Assembly: GCA_964057225.1 (NCBI GenBank) | Contig: OZ059896.1 | Coordinates: forward strand, 3,100,001-3,164,000 | Source: Auanema rhodensis | Lineage: Eukaryota; Nematoda; Chromadorea; Rhabditida; Rhabditidae | Length of the DNA stretch: 64,000 bases | Direction: 5' to 3' | Shown here: positions 37,001 through 50,193 of the stretch, in pieces | Position numbering within the stretch: position 1 is the first letter of the stretch | Layout of the letters: each line of letters opens with the position of its first letter | Position numbers and translations under genes: made by a program | Notes under the pieces: generated by a model | Told to the model about the DNA's origin: nothing | The model's database searches: none | Seen by the model: the letters and a program-made list of their open reading frames with translations, nothing else

Positions 37001-40000
37001 TTTGAAATTTTTCGGGAAACTTTTTGTCAAAATGTTTTTGGAAGCAATGTTGAGTGTACATGGAAACTCAACATACACTAATGCATCATTTTTCAAACGA
37101 TCATAACTAATTTTTGTATTGAGTGTTTCCCAATGTAGTATAGTGCATTCGATGTGGATTTTTAAGCTGCGTCGATCTGTGTTATCAGATTTGCGCTAGC
37201 TTAAAAATGCACCGAGATATCAACTGATATAAGTTCACACTTATATCCTCGATTTTCACCCTGAAGAATTAATTTTTTTGTTGAATAACAATGTCCATCG
37301 TCTTTGTCTTGAAAAAAGGAATCTAAAAACATCTACTTTTTGTGAAATTATTTTGAAATTTTTCGGGAAAATTTTTGTCAAAATGTTTTTGGAAGCAATG
37401 TTGAGTGTACATGGAAACTCAACATACACTAATGCATCATTTTTCAAACGATCATAACTAATTTTTGTATTGAGTGTTTTCCAATGTAGTATAGTGCATT
37501 CGATGTGGATTTTTAAGCTGCGTCGATCTGTGTTATCAGATTTGCGCTAGCTTAAAAATGCACCGAGATATCAACTGATATAAGTTCACACTTATATCCT
37601 CGATTTTCACCCTGAAGAATTAATTTTTTTGTTGAATAACAATGTCCATCGTCTTTGTCTTGAAAAAAGGAATCTAAAAACATCTACTTTTTGTGAAATT
37701 ATTTTGAAATTTTTCGGGAAAATTTTTGTCAAAATGTTTTTGGAAGCAATGTTGAGTGTACATGGAAACTCAACATACACTAATGCATCATTTTTCAAAC
37801 GATCATAACTAATTTTTGTATTGAGTGTTTCCCAATGTAGTATAATGCATTCGATGTGGATTTTTAAGCTGCGTCGATCTGTGTTATCAGATTTGCGCTA
37901 GCTTAAAAATGCACCGAGATATCAACTGATATAAGTTCACACTTATATCCTCGATTTTCACCCTGAAGAATTAATTTTTTTGTTGAATAACAATGTCCAT
38001 CATCTTTGTCTTGAAAAAAGGAATCTAAAAACATCTACTTTCTGTGAAATTATTTTGAAATTTTTCGGGAAAATTTTTGTCAAAATGTTTTTGGAAGCAA
38101 TGTTGAGTGTACATGGAAACTCAACATACACTAATGCATCATTTTTCAAACAATCATAACTAATTTTTGTATTGAGCGTTTCTTAATGTAGTATAGTACA
38201 TTCGATGCGGCTTTTTAAGCTGCGTCGATCTGTGTTATCAGATTTGCGCTAACTTAAAAATGAACCGAGATATCAACTGATATAGGTTCACACTTATATC
38301 CTCGATTTTCACCCTGAAGATTTAATTTTTTCGTTGAATAACATTGTCCATCGTCTTTGTCTTGAAAAAAGGAATCTAAAAACATCTACTTTTTGTGAAA
38401 TTATTTTGAAATTTTTCGGGAAAATTTTTGTCAAAATGTTTTTGGAAGCATTGTTGAGTGTACATGGAAACTCAACATACACTAATGCATCATTTTTCAA
38501 ACGATCATAACTAATTTTTGTATTGAGCGTTTCTCCATGTAGTATAGTGCATTCGATGCGGATTTTTAAGCTGCGTCGATCTGTGTTATCAGATTTGCGC
38601 TAGCTTGAAAATGCACCGAGATATCAACTGATATAGGTTCACACTTATATCCTCGATTTTCACCGTGAAGAATTAATTTTTTTGTTGAATAACAATGTCC
38701 ATCGTCTTTGTCTTGAAAAAAGGAATCTAAAAACATCTACTTTTTGTGAAATTATTTTGAAATTTTTCGGGAAAATTTTTGTCAAAATGTTTTTGGAAGC
38801 AATGTTGAGTGTACATGGAAACTCAACATACACTAATGCATCATTTTTCAAACGATCATAACTAATTTTTGTATTGAGTGTTTCCCAATGTAGTATAGTG
38901 CATTCGATGTGGATTTTTAAGCTGCGTCGATCTGTGTTATCAGATTTGCGCTAGCTTAAAAATGCACCGAGATATCAACTGATATAAGTTCACACTTATA
39001 TCCTCGATTTTCACCCTGAAGAATTAATTTTTTTGTTGAATAACAATGTCCATCGTCTTTGTCTTGAAAAAAGGAATCTAAAAACATCTACTTTTTGTGA
39101 AATTATTTTGAAATTTTTCGGGAAAATTTTTGTCAAAATGTTTTTGGAAGCAATGTTGAGTGTACATGGAAACTCAACATACACTAATGCATCATTTTTC
39201 AAACGATCATAACTAATTTTTGTATTGAGTGTTTTCCAATGTAGTATAGTGCATTCGATGTGGATTTTTAAGCTGCGTCGATCTGTGTTATCAGATTTGC
39301 GCTAGCTTAAAAATGCACCGAGATATCAACTGATATAAGTTCACACTTATATCCTCGATTTTCACCCTGAAGAATTAATTTTTTTGTTGAATAACAATGT
39401 CCATCATCTTTGTCTTGAAAAAAGGAATCTAAAAACATCTACTTTCTGTGAAATTATTTTGAAATTTTTCGGGAAAATTTTTGTCAAAATGTTTTTGGAA
39501 GCAATGTTGAGTGTACATGGAAACTCAACATACACTAATGCATCATTTTTCAAACGATCATAACTAATTTTTGTATTGAGTGTTTCCCAATGTAGTATAG
39601 TGCATTCGATGTGGATTTTTAAGCTGCGTCGATCTGTGTTATCAGATTTGCGCTAGCTTAAAAATGCACCGAGATATCAACTGATATAAGTTCACACTTA
39701 TATCCTCGATTTTCATCCTGAAGAATTAATTTTTTTGTTGAATAACAATGTCCATCGTCTTTGTCTTGAAAAAAGGAATCTAAAAACATCTACTTTTTGG
39801 GAAATTATTTTGAAATTTTTCGGGAAAATTTTTGTCAAAATGTTTTTGGAAGCAATGTTGAGTGTACATGGAAACTCAACATACACTAATGCATCATTTT
39901 TCAAACGATCATAACTAATTTTTGTATTGAGCGTTTCTCCATGTAGTATAGTGCATTCGATGCGGATTTTTAAGCTGCGTCGATCTGTGTTATCAGATTT

Positions 40001-40014
40001 GCGCTAGCTTGAAA
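32644..40014 (+). repeat. Family B domain, older-looking mixed subtypes, copies 94-114
   Basis: The first ten copies use the B subtypes of the left half. From 36154 new variants appear: tgtaaatttattctg with cgggaaaatgtttg, the gcattgttgag form of offset 192, and the tail gagtgtttcccaatg or gagtgttttccaatg with gatgtgga. Near-duplicate neighbours at 34399 and 34750 differ in tail only. Confidence 0.85.
36505..39663 (+). repeat. Repeated 4- to 5-monomer unit in family B
   Basis: Copies 105-109 (36505-38259) and 110-113 (38260-39663) share the order gcattgttgag type, ccgtgaag type with gagtgtttccc tail, ccctgaag type with gagtgttttcc tail, and a monomer with catcatcttt and tttctgtg. The first unit has one extra monomer (37558). 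The tail of copy 109 differs and matches that of copy 116. Confidence 0.75.
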
Positions 40015-40365
40015 ATGCACCGAGATATCAACTGATATAGGTTCACACTTATATCCTCGATTTTCACCGTGAAGAATTAATTTTTTTGTTGAATAACAAT
40101 GTCCATCGTCTTTGTCTTGAAAAAAGGAATCTAAAAACATCTACTTTTTGCTAAATTATTTTCAAATTTTTCGAAAAAATTTTTGTCAAAATGTTTTTGG
40201 AAGCAATTTTGAGTGTACATGGAAACTCAACATACACTAATGCATCATTTTTCAAACGATCATAACTAATTTTTGTATTGAGCGTTTCTCCATGTAGTAT
40301 AGTGCATTCGATGCGGATTTTTAAGCTGCGTCGATCTGTGTTATCAGATTTGCGCTAGCTTGAAA
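40015..40365 (+). repeat. Double-switch mosaic: short A tract inside a B monomer
   Basis: The head is B through tttgttgaataacaatg and ctttgtcttg. It is A from the C at 40151 (tgctaaatt) through ttttcaaat, cgaaaaaa and the T at 40208. It is B again from 40280 (gagcgtttctccatg). The minimum A tract is 58 bp. It lies about 7.4 kb from the last A monomer. This is the pattern expected of gene conversion. Confidence 0.88.
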
Positions 40366-41067
40366 ATGCACCGAGATATCAACTGATATAGGTTCACACT
40401 TATATCCTCGATTTTCACCGTGAAGAATTAATTTTTTTGTTGAATGACAATGTCCATCGTCTTTGTCTTGAAAAAAGGAATCTAAAAACATCTACTTTTT
40501 GTAAATTTATTCTGAAATTTTTCGGGAAAATGTTTGTCAAAATGTTTTTGGAAGCAATGTTGAGTGTACATGGAAACTCAACATACACTAATGCATCATT
40601 TTTCAAACAATCATAACTAATTTTTGTATTGAGCGTTTCTTAATGTAGTATAGTACATTCGATGCGGCTTTTTAAGCTGCGTCGATCTGTGTTATCAGAT
40701 TTGCGCTAACTTAAAAATGAACCGAGATATCAACTGATATAGGTTCACACTTATATCCTCGATTTTCACCCTGAAGATTTAATTTTTTCGTTGAATAACA
40801 TTGTCCATCGTCTTTGTCTTGAAAGAAGGAATCTAAAAACATCTACTTTTTGTGAAATTATTTTGAAATTTTTCGGGAAAATTTTTGTCAAAATGTTTTT
40901 GGAAGCAATGTTGAGTGTACATGGAAACTCAACATACACTAATGCATCATTTTTCAAACGATCATAACTAATTTTTGTATTGAGCGTTTCTCCATGTAGT
41001 ATAGTGCATTCGATGCGGATTTTTAAGCTGCGTCGATCTGTGTTATCAGATTTGCGCTAGCTTGAAA
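40366..41067 (+). repeat. B pair with tgtaaatttattctg marker, second occurrence
   Basis: This pair (a tgtaaatttattctg monomer followed by an atgaaccgag monomer with ccctgaagattt) also occurs at 36154-36855 and 49492-50193. Here the first monomer has gcggctttttaag and gctaactt, shared only with the monomer at 37909. The second has gaaagaagg near 40822, a private change. Confidence 0.8.
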
Positions 41068-41769
41068 ATGCACCGAGATATCAACTGATATAGGTTCACA
41101 CTTATATCCTCGATTTTCACCGTGAAGAATTAATTTTTTTGTTGAATAACAATGTCCATCGTCTTTGTCTTGAAAAAAGGAATCTAAAAACATCTACTTT
41201 TTGTGAAATTATTTTGAAATTTTTTGGGAAAATTTTTGTCAAAATGTTTTTGGAAGCATTGTTGAGTGTACATGGAAACTCAACATACACTAATGCATCA
41301 TTTTTCAAACGATCATAACTAATTTTTGTATTGAGCGTTTCTCCATGTAGTATAGTGCATTCGATGCGGATTTTTAAGCTGCGTCGATCTGTGTTATCAG
41401 ATTTGCGCTAGCTTGAAAATGCACCGAGATATCAACTGATATAGGTTCACACTTATATCCTCGATTTTCACCGTGAAGAATTAATTTTTTTGTTGAATAA
41501 CAATGTCCATCGTCTTTGTCTTGAAAAAAGGAATCTAAAAACATCTACTTTTTGTGAAATTATTTTGAAATTTTTCGGGAAAATTTTTGTCAAAATGTTT
41601 TTGGAAGCATTGTTGAGTGTACATGGAAACTCAACATACACTAATGCATCATTTTTCAAACGATCATAACTAATTTTTGTATTGAGCGTTTCTCCATGTT
41701 GTATAGTGCATTCGATGCGGATTTTTAAGCTGCGTCGATCTGTGTTATCAGATTTGCGCTAGCTTGAAA

Positions 41770-43524
41770 ATGCACCGAGATATCAACTGATATAGGTTCA
41801 CACTTATATCCTCGATTTTCACCGTGAAGAATTAATTTTTTTGTTGAATAACAATGTCCATCGTCTTTGTCTTGAAAAAAGGAATCTAAAAACATCTACT
41901 TTTTGTGAAATTATTTTGAAATTTTTCGGGAAAATTTTTGTCAAAATGTTTTTGGAAGCAATGTTGAGTGTACATGGAAACTCAACATACACTAATGCAT
42001 CATTTTTCAAACGATCATAACTAATTTTTGTATTGAGCGTTTCTCCATGTAGTATAGTGCATTCGATGCGGATTTTTAAGCTGCGTCGATCTGTATTATC
42101 AGATTTGCGCTAGCTTGAAAATGCACCGAGATATCAACTGATATAGGTTCACACTTATATCCTCGATTTTCACCGTGAAGAATTAATTTTTTTGTTGAAT
42201 AACAATGTCCATCGTCTTTGTCTTGAAAAAAGGAATCTAAAAACATCTACTTTTTGTGAAATTATTTTGAAATTTTTCGGGAAAATTTTTGTCAAAATGT
42301 TTTTGGAAGCATTGTTGAGTGTACATGGAAACTCAACATACACTAATGCATCATTTTTCAAACGATCATAACTAATTTTTGTATTGAGCGTTTCTCCATG
42401 TAGTATAGTGCATTCGATGCGGATTTTTAAGCTGCGTCGATCTGTGTTATCAGATTTGCGCTAGCTTGAAAATGCACCGAGATATCAACTGATATAGGTT
42501 CACACTTATATCCTCGATTTTCACCGTGAAGAATTAATTTTTTTGTTGAATAACAATGTCCATCGTCTTTGTCTTGAAAAAAGGAATCTAAAAACATCTA
42601 CTTTTTGTGAAATTATTTTGAAATTTTTCGGGAAAATTTTTGTCAAAATGTTTTTGGAAGCATTGTTGAGTGTACATGGAAACTCAACATACACTAATGC
42701 ATCATTTTTCAAACAATCATAACTAATTTTTGTATTAAGCGTTTCTCAATGTAGTATAGTGCATTCGATGCGGATTTTTAAGCTGCGTCGATCTGTGTTA
42801 TCAGATTTGCGCTAGCTTGAAAATGCACCGAGATATCAACTGATATAGGTTCACACTTATATCCTCGATTTTCACCCTGAAGATTTAATTTTTTCGTTGA
42901 ATAACATTGTCCATCGTCTTTGTCTTGAAAAAAGGAATCTAAAAACATCTACTTTTTGTGAAATTATTTTGAAATTTTTCGGGAAAATTTTTGTCAAAAT
43001 GTTTTTGGAAGCATTGTTGAGTGTACATGAAAACTCAACATACACTAATGCATCATTTTTCAAACGATCATAACTAATTTTTGTATTGAGCGTTTCTCCA
43101 TGTAGTATAGTGCATTCGATGCGGATTTTCAAGCTGCGTCGATCTGTGTTATCAGATTTGCGCTAGCTTGAAAATGCACCGAGATATCAACTGATATAGG
43201 TTCACACTTATATCCTCGATTTTCACCGTGAAGAATTAATTTTTTTGTTGAATAACAATGTCCATCGTCTTTGTCTTGAAAAAAGGAATCTAAAAACATC
43301 TACTTTTTGTGAAATTATTTTGAAATTTTTCGGGAAAATTTTTGTCAAAATGTTTTTGGAAGCAATGTTGAGTGTACATGGAAACTCAACATACACTAAT
43401 GCATCATTTTTCAAACGATCATAACTAATTTTTGTATTGAGCGTTTCTACATGTAGTATAGTGCATTCGATGCGGATTTTTAAGCTGCGTCGATCTGTGT
43501 TATCAGATTTGCGCTAGCTTGAAA
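41770..43524 (+). repeat. Five-monomer block, first copy
   Basis: Copies 120-124 match copies 144-148 (50194-51948), 24 monomers (8,424 bp) apart. The rare catgaaaact and gattttcaagc changes in the fourth monomer (42823 and 51247) occur only in these two places. A private ctacatg tail is at 43447 in this copy, and aggaatc against agaaatc differs in the first monomer. Confidence 0.85.
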
Positions 43525-43875
43525 ATGCACCGAGATATCAACTGATATAGGTTCACACTTATATCCTCGATTTTCACCGTGAAGAATTAATTTTTTTGTT
43601 GAATAACAATGTCCATCGTCTTTGTCTTGAAAAAAGGAATCTAAAAACATCTACTTTTTGTGAAATTATTTTGAAATTTTTCGGGAAAATTTTTGTCAAA
43701 ATGTTTTTGGAAGCAATGTTGAGTGTACATGGAAACTCAACATACACTAATGCATCATTTTTCAAACGATCATAACTAATTTTTGTATTGAGCGTTTCTC
43801 CATGTAGTATAGTGCATTCGATGCGGATTTTTAAGCTGCGTCGATCTGTATTATCAGATTTGCGCTAGCTTGAAA

Positions 43876-46800
43876 ATGCACCGAGATATCAACTGATATA
43901 GGTTCACACTTATATCCTCGATTTTCACCGTGAAGAATTAATTTTTTTGTTGAATGACAATGTCCATCGTCTTTGTCTTGAAAAAAGGAATCTAAAAACA
44001 TCTACTTTTTGTGAAATTATTTTGAAATTTTTCGGGAAAATTTTTGTCAAAATGTTTTTGGAAGCAATGTTGAGTGTACATGGAAACTCAACATACACTA
44101 ATGCATCATTTTTCAAACGATCATAACTAATTTTTGTATTGAGCGTTTCTCCATGTAGTATAGTGCATTCGATGCGGATTTTTAAGCTGCGTCGATCTGT
44201 GTTATCAGATTTGCGCTAGCTTGAAAATGCACCGAGATATCAACTGATATAGGTTCACACTTATATCCTCGATTTTCACCGTGAAGAATTAATTTTTTTG
44301 TTGAATAACAATGTCCATCGTCTTTGTCTTGAAAAAAGAAATCTAAAAACATCTACTTTTTGTGAAATTATTTTGAAATTTTTCGGGAAAATTTTTGTCA
44401 AAATGTTTTTGGAAGCAATGTTGAGTGTACATGGAAACTCAACATACACTAATGCATCATTTTTCAAACGATCATAACTAATTTTTGTATTGAGCGTTTC
44501 TCCATGTAGTATAGTGCATTCGATGCGGATTTTTAAGCTGCGTCGATCTGTGTTATCAGATTTGCGCTAGCTTGAAAATGCACCGAGATATCAACTGATA
44601 TAGGTTCACACTTATATCCTCGATTTTCACCGTGAAGAATTAATTTTTTTGTTGAATAACAATGTCCATCGTCTTTGTCTTGAAAAAAGAAATCTAAAAA
44701 CATCTACTTTTTGTGAAATTATTTTGAAATTTTTCGGGAAAATTTTTGTCAAAATGTTTTTGGAAGCAATGTTGAGTGTACATGGAAACTCAACATACAC
44801 TAATGCATCATTTTTCAAACGATCATAACTAATTTTTGTATTGAGCGTTTCTCCATGTAGTATAGTGCATTCGATGCGGATTTTTAAGCTGCGTCGATCT
44901 GTATTATCAGATTTGCGCTAGCTTGAAAATGCACCGAGATATCAACTGATATAGGTTCACACTTATATCCTCGATTTTCACCGTGAAGAATTAATTTTTT
45001 TGTTGAATAACAATGTCCATCGTCTTTGTCTTGAAAAAAGGAATCTAAAAACATCTACTTTTTGTGAAATTATTTTGAAATTTTTCGGGAAAATTTTTGT
45101 CAAAATGTTTTTGGAAGCATTGTTGAGTGTACATGGAAACTCAACATACACTAATGCATCATTTTTCAAACGATCATAACTAATTTTTGTATTGAGCGTT
45201 TCTCCATGTAGTATAGTGCATTCGATGCGGATTTTTAAGCTGCGTCGATCTGTGTTATCAGATTTGCGCTAGCTTGAAAATGCACCGAGATATCAACTGA
45301 TATAGGTTCACACTTATATCCTCGATTTTCACCGTGAAGAATTAATTTTTTTGTTGAATAACAATGTCCATCGTCTTTGTCTTGAAAAAAGGAATCTAAA
45401 AACATCTACTTTTTGTGAAATTATTTTGAAATTTTTCGGGAAAATTTTTGTCAAAATGTTTTTGGAAGCATTGTTGAGTGTACATGGAAACTCAACATAC
45501 ACTAATGCATCATTTTTCAAACAATCATAACTAATTTTTGTATTAAGCGTTTCTCAATGTAGTATAGTGCATTCGATGCGGATTTTTAAGCTGCGTCGAT
45601 CTGTGTTATCAGATTTGCGCTAGCTTGAAAATGCACCGAGATATCAACTGATATAGGTTCACACTTATATCCTCGATTTTCACCGTGAAGAATTAATTTT
45701 TTTGTTGAATAACAATGTCCATCGTCTTTGTCTTGAAAAAAGAAATCTAAAAACATCTACTTTTTGTGAAATTATTTTGAAATTTTTCGGGAAAATTTTT
45801 GTCAAAATGTTTTTGGAAGCAATGTTGAGTGTACATGGAAACTCAACATACACTAATGCATCATTTTTCAAACGATCATAACTAATTTTTGTATTGAGCG
45901 TTTCTCCATGTAGTATAGTGCATTCGATGCGGATTTTTAAGCTGCGTCGATCTGTGTTATCAGATTTGCGCTAGCTTGAAAATGCACCGAGATATCAACT
46001 GATATAGGTTCACACTTATATCCTCGATTTTCACCGTGAAGAATTAATTTTTTTGTTGAATGACAATGTCCATCGTCTTTGTCTTGAAAAAAGGAATCTA
46101 AAAACATCTACTTTTTGTGAAATTATTTTGAAATTTTTCGGGAAAATTTTTGTCAAAATGTTTTTGGAAGCAATGTTGAGTGTACATGGAAACTCAACAT
46201 ACACTAATGCATCATTTTTCAAACGATCATAACTAATTTTTGTATTGAGCGTTTCTCCATGTAGTATAGTGCATTCGATGCGGATTTTTAAGCTGCGTCG
46301 ATCTGTGTTATCAGATTTGCGCTAGCTTGAAAATGCACCGAGATATCAACTGATATAGGTTCACACTTATATCCTCGATTTTCACCGTGAAGAATTAATT
46401 TTTTTGTTGAATAACAATGTCCATCGTCTTTGTCTTGAAAAAAGAAATCTAAAAACATCTACTTTTTGTGAAATTATTTTGAAATTTTTCGGGAAAATTT
46501 TTGTCAAAATGTTTTTGGAAGCAATGTTGAGTGTACATGGAAACTCAACATACACTAATGCATCATTTTTCAAACGATCATAACTAATTTTTGTATTGAG
46601 CGTTTCTCCATGTAGTATAGTGCATTCGATGCGGATTTTTAAGCTGCGTCGATCTGTGTTATCAGATTTGCGCTAGCTTGAAAATGCACCGAGATATCAA
46701 CTGATATAGGTTCACACTTATATCCTCGATTTTCACCGTGAAGAATTAATTTTTTTGTTGAATAACAATGTCCATCGTCTTTGTCTTGAAAAAAGAAATC

Positions 46801-48087
46801 TAAAAACATCTACTTTTTGTGAAATTATTTTGAAATTTTTCGGGAAAATTTTTGTCAAAATGTTTTTGGAAGCAATGTTGAGTGTACATGGAAACTCAAC
46901 ATACACTAATGCATCATTTTTCAAACGATCATAACTAATTTTTGTATTGAGCGTTTCTCCATGTAGTATAGTGCATTCGATGCGGATTTTTAAGCTGCGT
47001 CGATCTGTATTATCAGATTTGCGCTAGCTTGAAAATGCACCGAGATATCAACTGATATAGGTTCACACTTATATCCTCGATTTTCACCGTGAAGAATTAA
47101 TTTTTTTGTTGAATAACAATGTCCATCGTCTTTGTCTTGAAAAAAGGAATCTAAAAACATCTACTTTTTGTGAAATTATTTTGAAATTTTTCGGGAAAAT
47201 TTTTGTCAAAATGTTTTTGGAAGCATTGTTGAGTGTACATGGAAACTCAACATACACTAATGCATCATTTTTCAAACGATCATAACTAATTTTTGTATTG
47301 AGCGTTTCTCCATGTAGTATAGTGCATTCGATGCGGATTTTTAAGCTGCGTCGATCTGTGTTATCAGATTTGCGCTAGCTTGAAAATGCACCGAGATATC
47401 AACTGATATAGGTTCACACTTATATCCTCGATTTTCACCGTGAAGAATTAATTTTTTTGTTGAATAACAATGTCCATCGTCTTTGTCTTGAAAAAAGGAA
47501 TCTAAAAACATCTACTTTTTGTGAAATTATTTTGAAATTTTTCGGGAAAATTTTTGTCAAAATGTTTTTGGAAGCATTGTTGAGTGTACATGGAAACTCA
47601 ACATACACTAATGCATCATTTTTCAAACAATCATAACTAATTTTTGTATTAAGCGTTTCTCAATGTAGTATAGTGCATTCGATGCGGATTTTTAAGCTGC
47701 GTCGATCTGTGTTATCAGATTTGCGCTAGCTTGAAAATGCACCGAGATATCAACTGATATAGGTTCACACTTATATCCTCGATTTTCACCGTGAAGAATT
47801 AATTTTTTTGTTGAATAACAATGTCCATCGTCTTTGTCTTGAAAAAAGAAATCTAAAAACATCTACTTTTTGTGAAATTATTTTGAAATTTTTCGGGAAA
47901 ATTTTTGTCAAAATGTTTTTGGAAGCAATGTTGAGTGTACATGGAAACTCAACATACACTAATGCATCATTTTTCAAACGATCATAACTAATTTTTGTAT
48001 TGAGCGTTTCTCCATGTAGTATAGTGCATTCGATGCGGATTTTTAAGCTGCGTCGATCTGTGTTATCAGATTTGCGCTAGCTTGAAA
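43876..48087 (+). repeat. 6-monomer higher-order repeat, two units of 2,106 bp
   Basis: Copies 126-131 and 132-137 share the order: a monomer with gaatgacaatg; two with aaagaaatc, the second ending tgtattatc; two with gcattgttgag, the second with caaacaatc and tail taagcgtttctcaatg; and one with aaagaaatc. I saw no difference at these markers between the units. Confidence 0.85.
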
Positions 48088-49140
48088 ATGCACCGAGATA
48101 TCAACTGATATAGGTTCACACTTATATCCTCGATTTTCACCGTGAAGAATTAATTTTTTTGTTGAATAACAATGTCCATCGTCTTTGTCTTGAAAAAAGA
48201 AATCTAAAAACATCTACTTTTTGTGAAATTATTTTGAAATTTTTCGGGAAAATTTTTGTCAAAATGTTTTTGGAAGCAATGTTGAGTGTACATGGAAACT
48301 CAACATACACTAATGCATCATTTTTCAAACGATCATAACTAATTTTTGTATTGAGCGTTTCTCCATGTAGTATAGTGCATTCGATGCGGATTTTTAAGCT
48401 GCGTCGATCTGTATTATCAGATTTGCGCTAGCTTGAAAATGCACCGAGATATCAACTGATATAGGTTCACACTTATATCCTCGATTTTCACCGTGAAGAA
48501 TTAATTTTTTTGTTGAATAACAATGTCCATCGTCTTTGTCTTGAAAAAAGGAATCTAAAAACATCTACTTTTTGTGAAATTATTTTGAAATTTTTCGGGA
48601 AAATTTTTGTCAAAATGTTTTTGGAAGCATTGTTGAGTGTACATGGAAACTCAACATACACTAATGCATCATTTTTCAAACGATCATAACTAATTTTTGT
48701 ATTGAGCGTTTCTCCATGTAGTATAGTGCATTCGATGCGGATTTTTAAGCTGCGTCGATCTGTGTTATCAGATTTGCGCTAGCTTGAAAATGCACCGAGA
48801 TATCAACTGATATAGGTTCACACTTATATCCTCGATTTTCACCGTGAAGAATTAATTTTTTTGTTGAATAACAATGTCCATCGTCTTTGTCTTGAAAAAA
48901 GGAATCTAAAAACATCTACTTTTTGTGAAATTATTTTGAAATTTTTCGGGAAAATTTTTGTCAAAATGTTTTTGGAAGCATTGTTGAGTGTACATGGAAA
49001 CTCAACATACACTAATGCATCATTTTTCAAACAATCATAACTAATTTTTGTATTAAGCGTTTCTCAATGTAGTATAGTGCATTCGATGCGGATTTTTAAG
49101 CTGCGTCGATCTGTGTTATCAGATTTGCGCTAGCTTGAAA
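46333..49140 (+). repeat. 4-monomer repeat nested in the 6-mer, two units of 1,404 bp
   Basis: Copies 133-136 are repeated as copies 137-140. Thus the 6-mer ran into a shortened, 4-monomer version of itself, which drops the gaatgacaatg monomer and one other. This shows unequal exchange out of register by two monomers. Confidence 0.78.
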
Positions 49141-49491
49141 ATGCACCGAGATATCAACTGATATAGGTTCACACTTATATCCTCGATTTTCACCGTGAAG
49201 AATTAATTTTTTTGTTGAATAACAATGTCCATCGTCTTTGTCTTGAAAAAAGGAATCTAAAAACATCTACTTTTTGTGAAATTATTTTGAAATTTTTCGG
49301 GAAAATTTTTGTCAAAATGTTTTTGGAAGCAATGTTGAGTGTACATGGAAACTCAACATACACTAATGCATCATTTTTCAAACGATCATAACTAATTTTT
49401 GTATTGAGCGTTTCTCCATGTAGTATAGTGCATTCGATGCGGATTTTTAAGCTGCGTCGATCTGTATTATCAGATTTGCGCTAGCTTGAAA

Positions 49492-50193
49492 ATGCACCGA
49501 GATATCAACTGATATAGGTTCACACTTATATCCTCGATTTTCACCGTGAAGAATTAATTTTTTTGTTGAATGACAATGTCCATCGTCTTTGTCTTGAAAA
49601 AAGGAATCTAAAAACATCTACTTTTTGTAAATTTATTCTGAAATTTTTCGGGAAAATGTTTGTCAAAATGTTTTTGGAAGCAATGTTGAGTGTACATGGA
49701 AACTCAACATACACTAATGCATCATTTTTCAAACAATCATAACTAATTTTTGTATTGAGCGTTTTTTAATGTAGTATAGTACATTCGATGCGGATTTTTA
49801 AGCTGCGTCGATCTGTGTTATCAGATTTGCGCTAGCTTAAAAATGAACCGAGATATCAACTGATATAGGTTCACACTTATATCCTCGATTTTCACCCTGA
49901 AGATTTAATTTTTTCGTTGAATAACATTGTCCATCGTCTTTGTCTTGAAAAAAGGAATCTAAAAACATCTACTTTTTGTGAAATTATTTTGAAATTTTTC
50001 GGGAAAATTTTTGTCAAAATGTTTTTGGAAGCAATGTTGAGTGTACATGGAAACTCAACATACACTAATGCATCATTTTTCAAACGATCATAACTAATTT
50101 TTGTATTGAGCGTTTCTCCATGTAGTATAGTGCATTCGATGCGGATTTTTAAGCTGCGTCGATCTGTGTTATCAGATTTGCGCTAGCTTGAAA
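49492..50193 (+). repeat. B pair with tgtaaatttattctg marker, third occurrence
   Basis: Copies 142-143 match the pair at 40366-41067. The first monomer has a private tail, gagcgttttttaatg. These older subtypes sit as an isolated pair inside the otherwise homogeneous ctccatg-tail domain. Confidence 0.78.
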
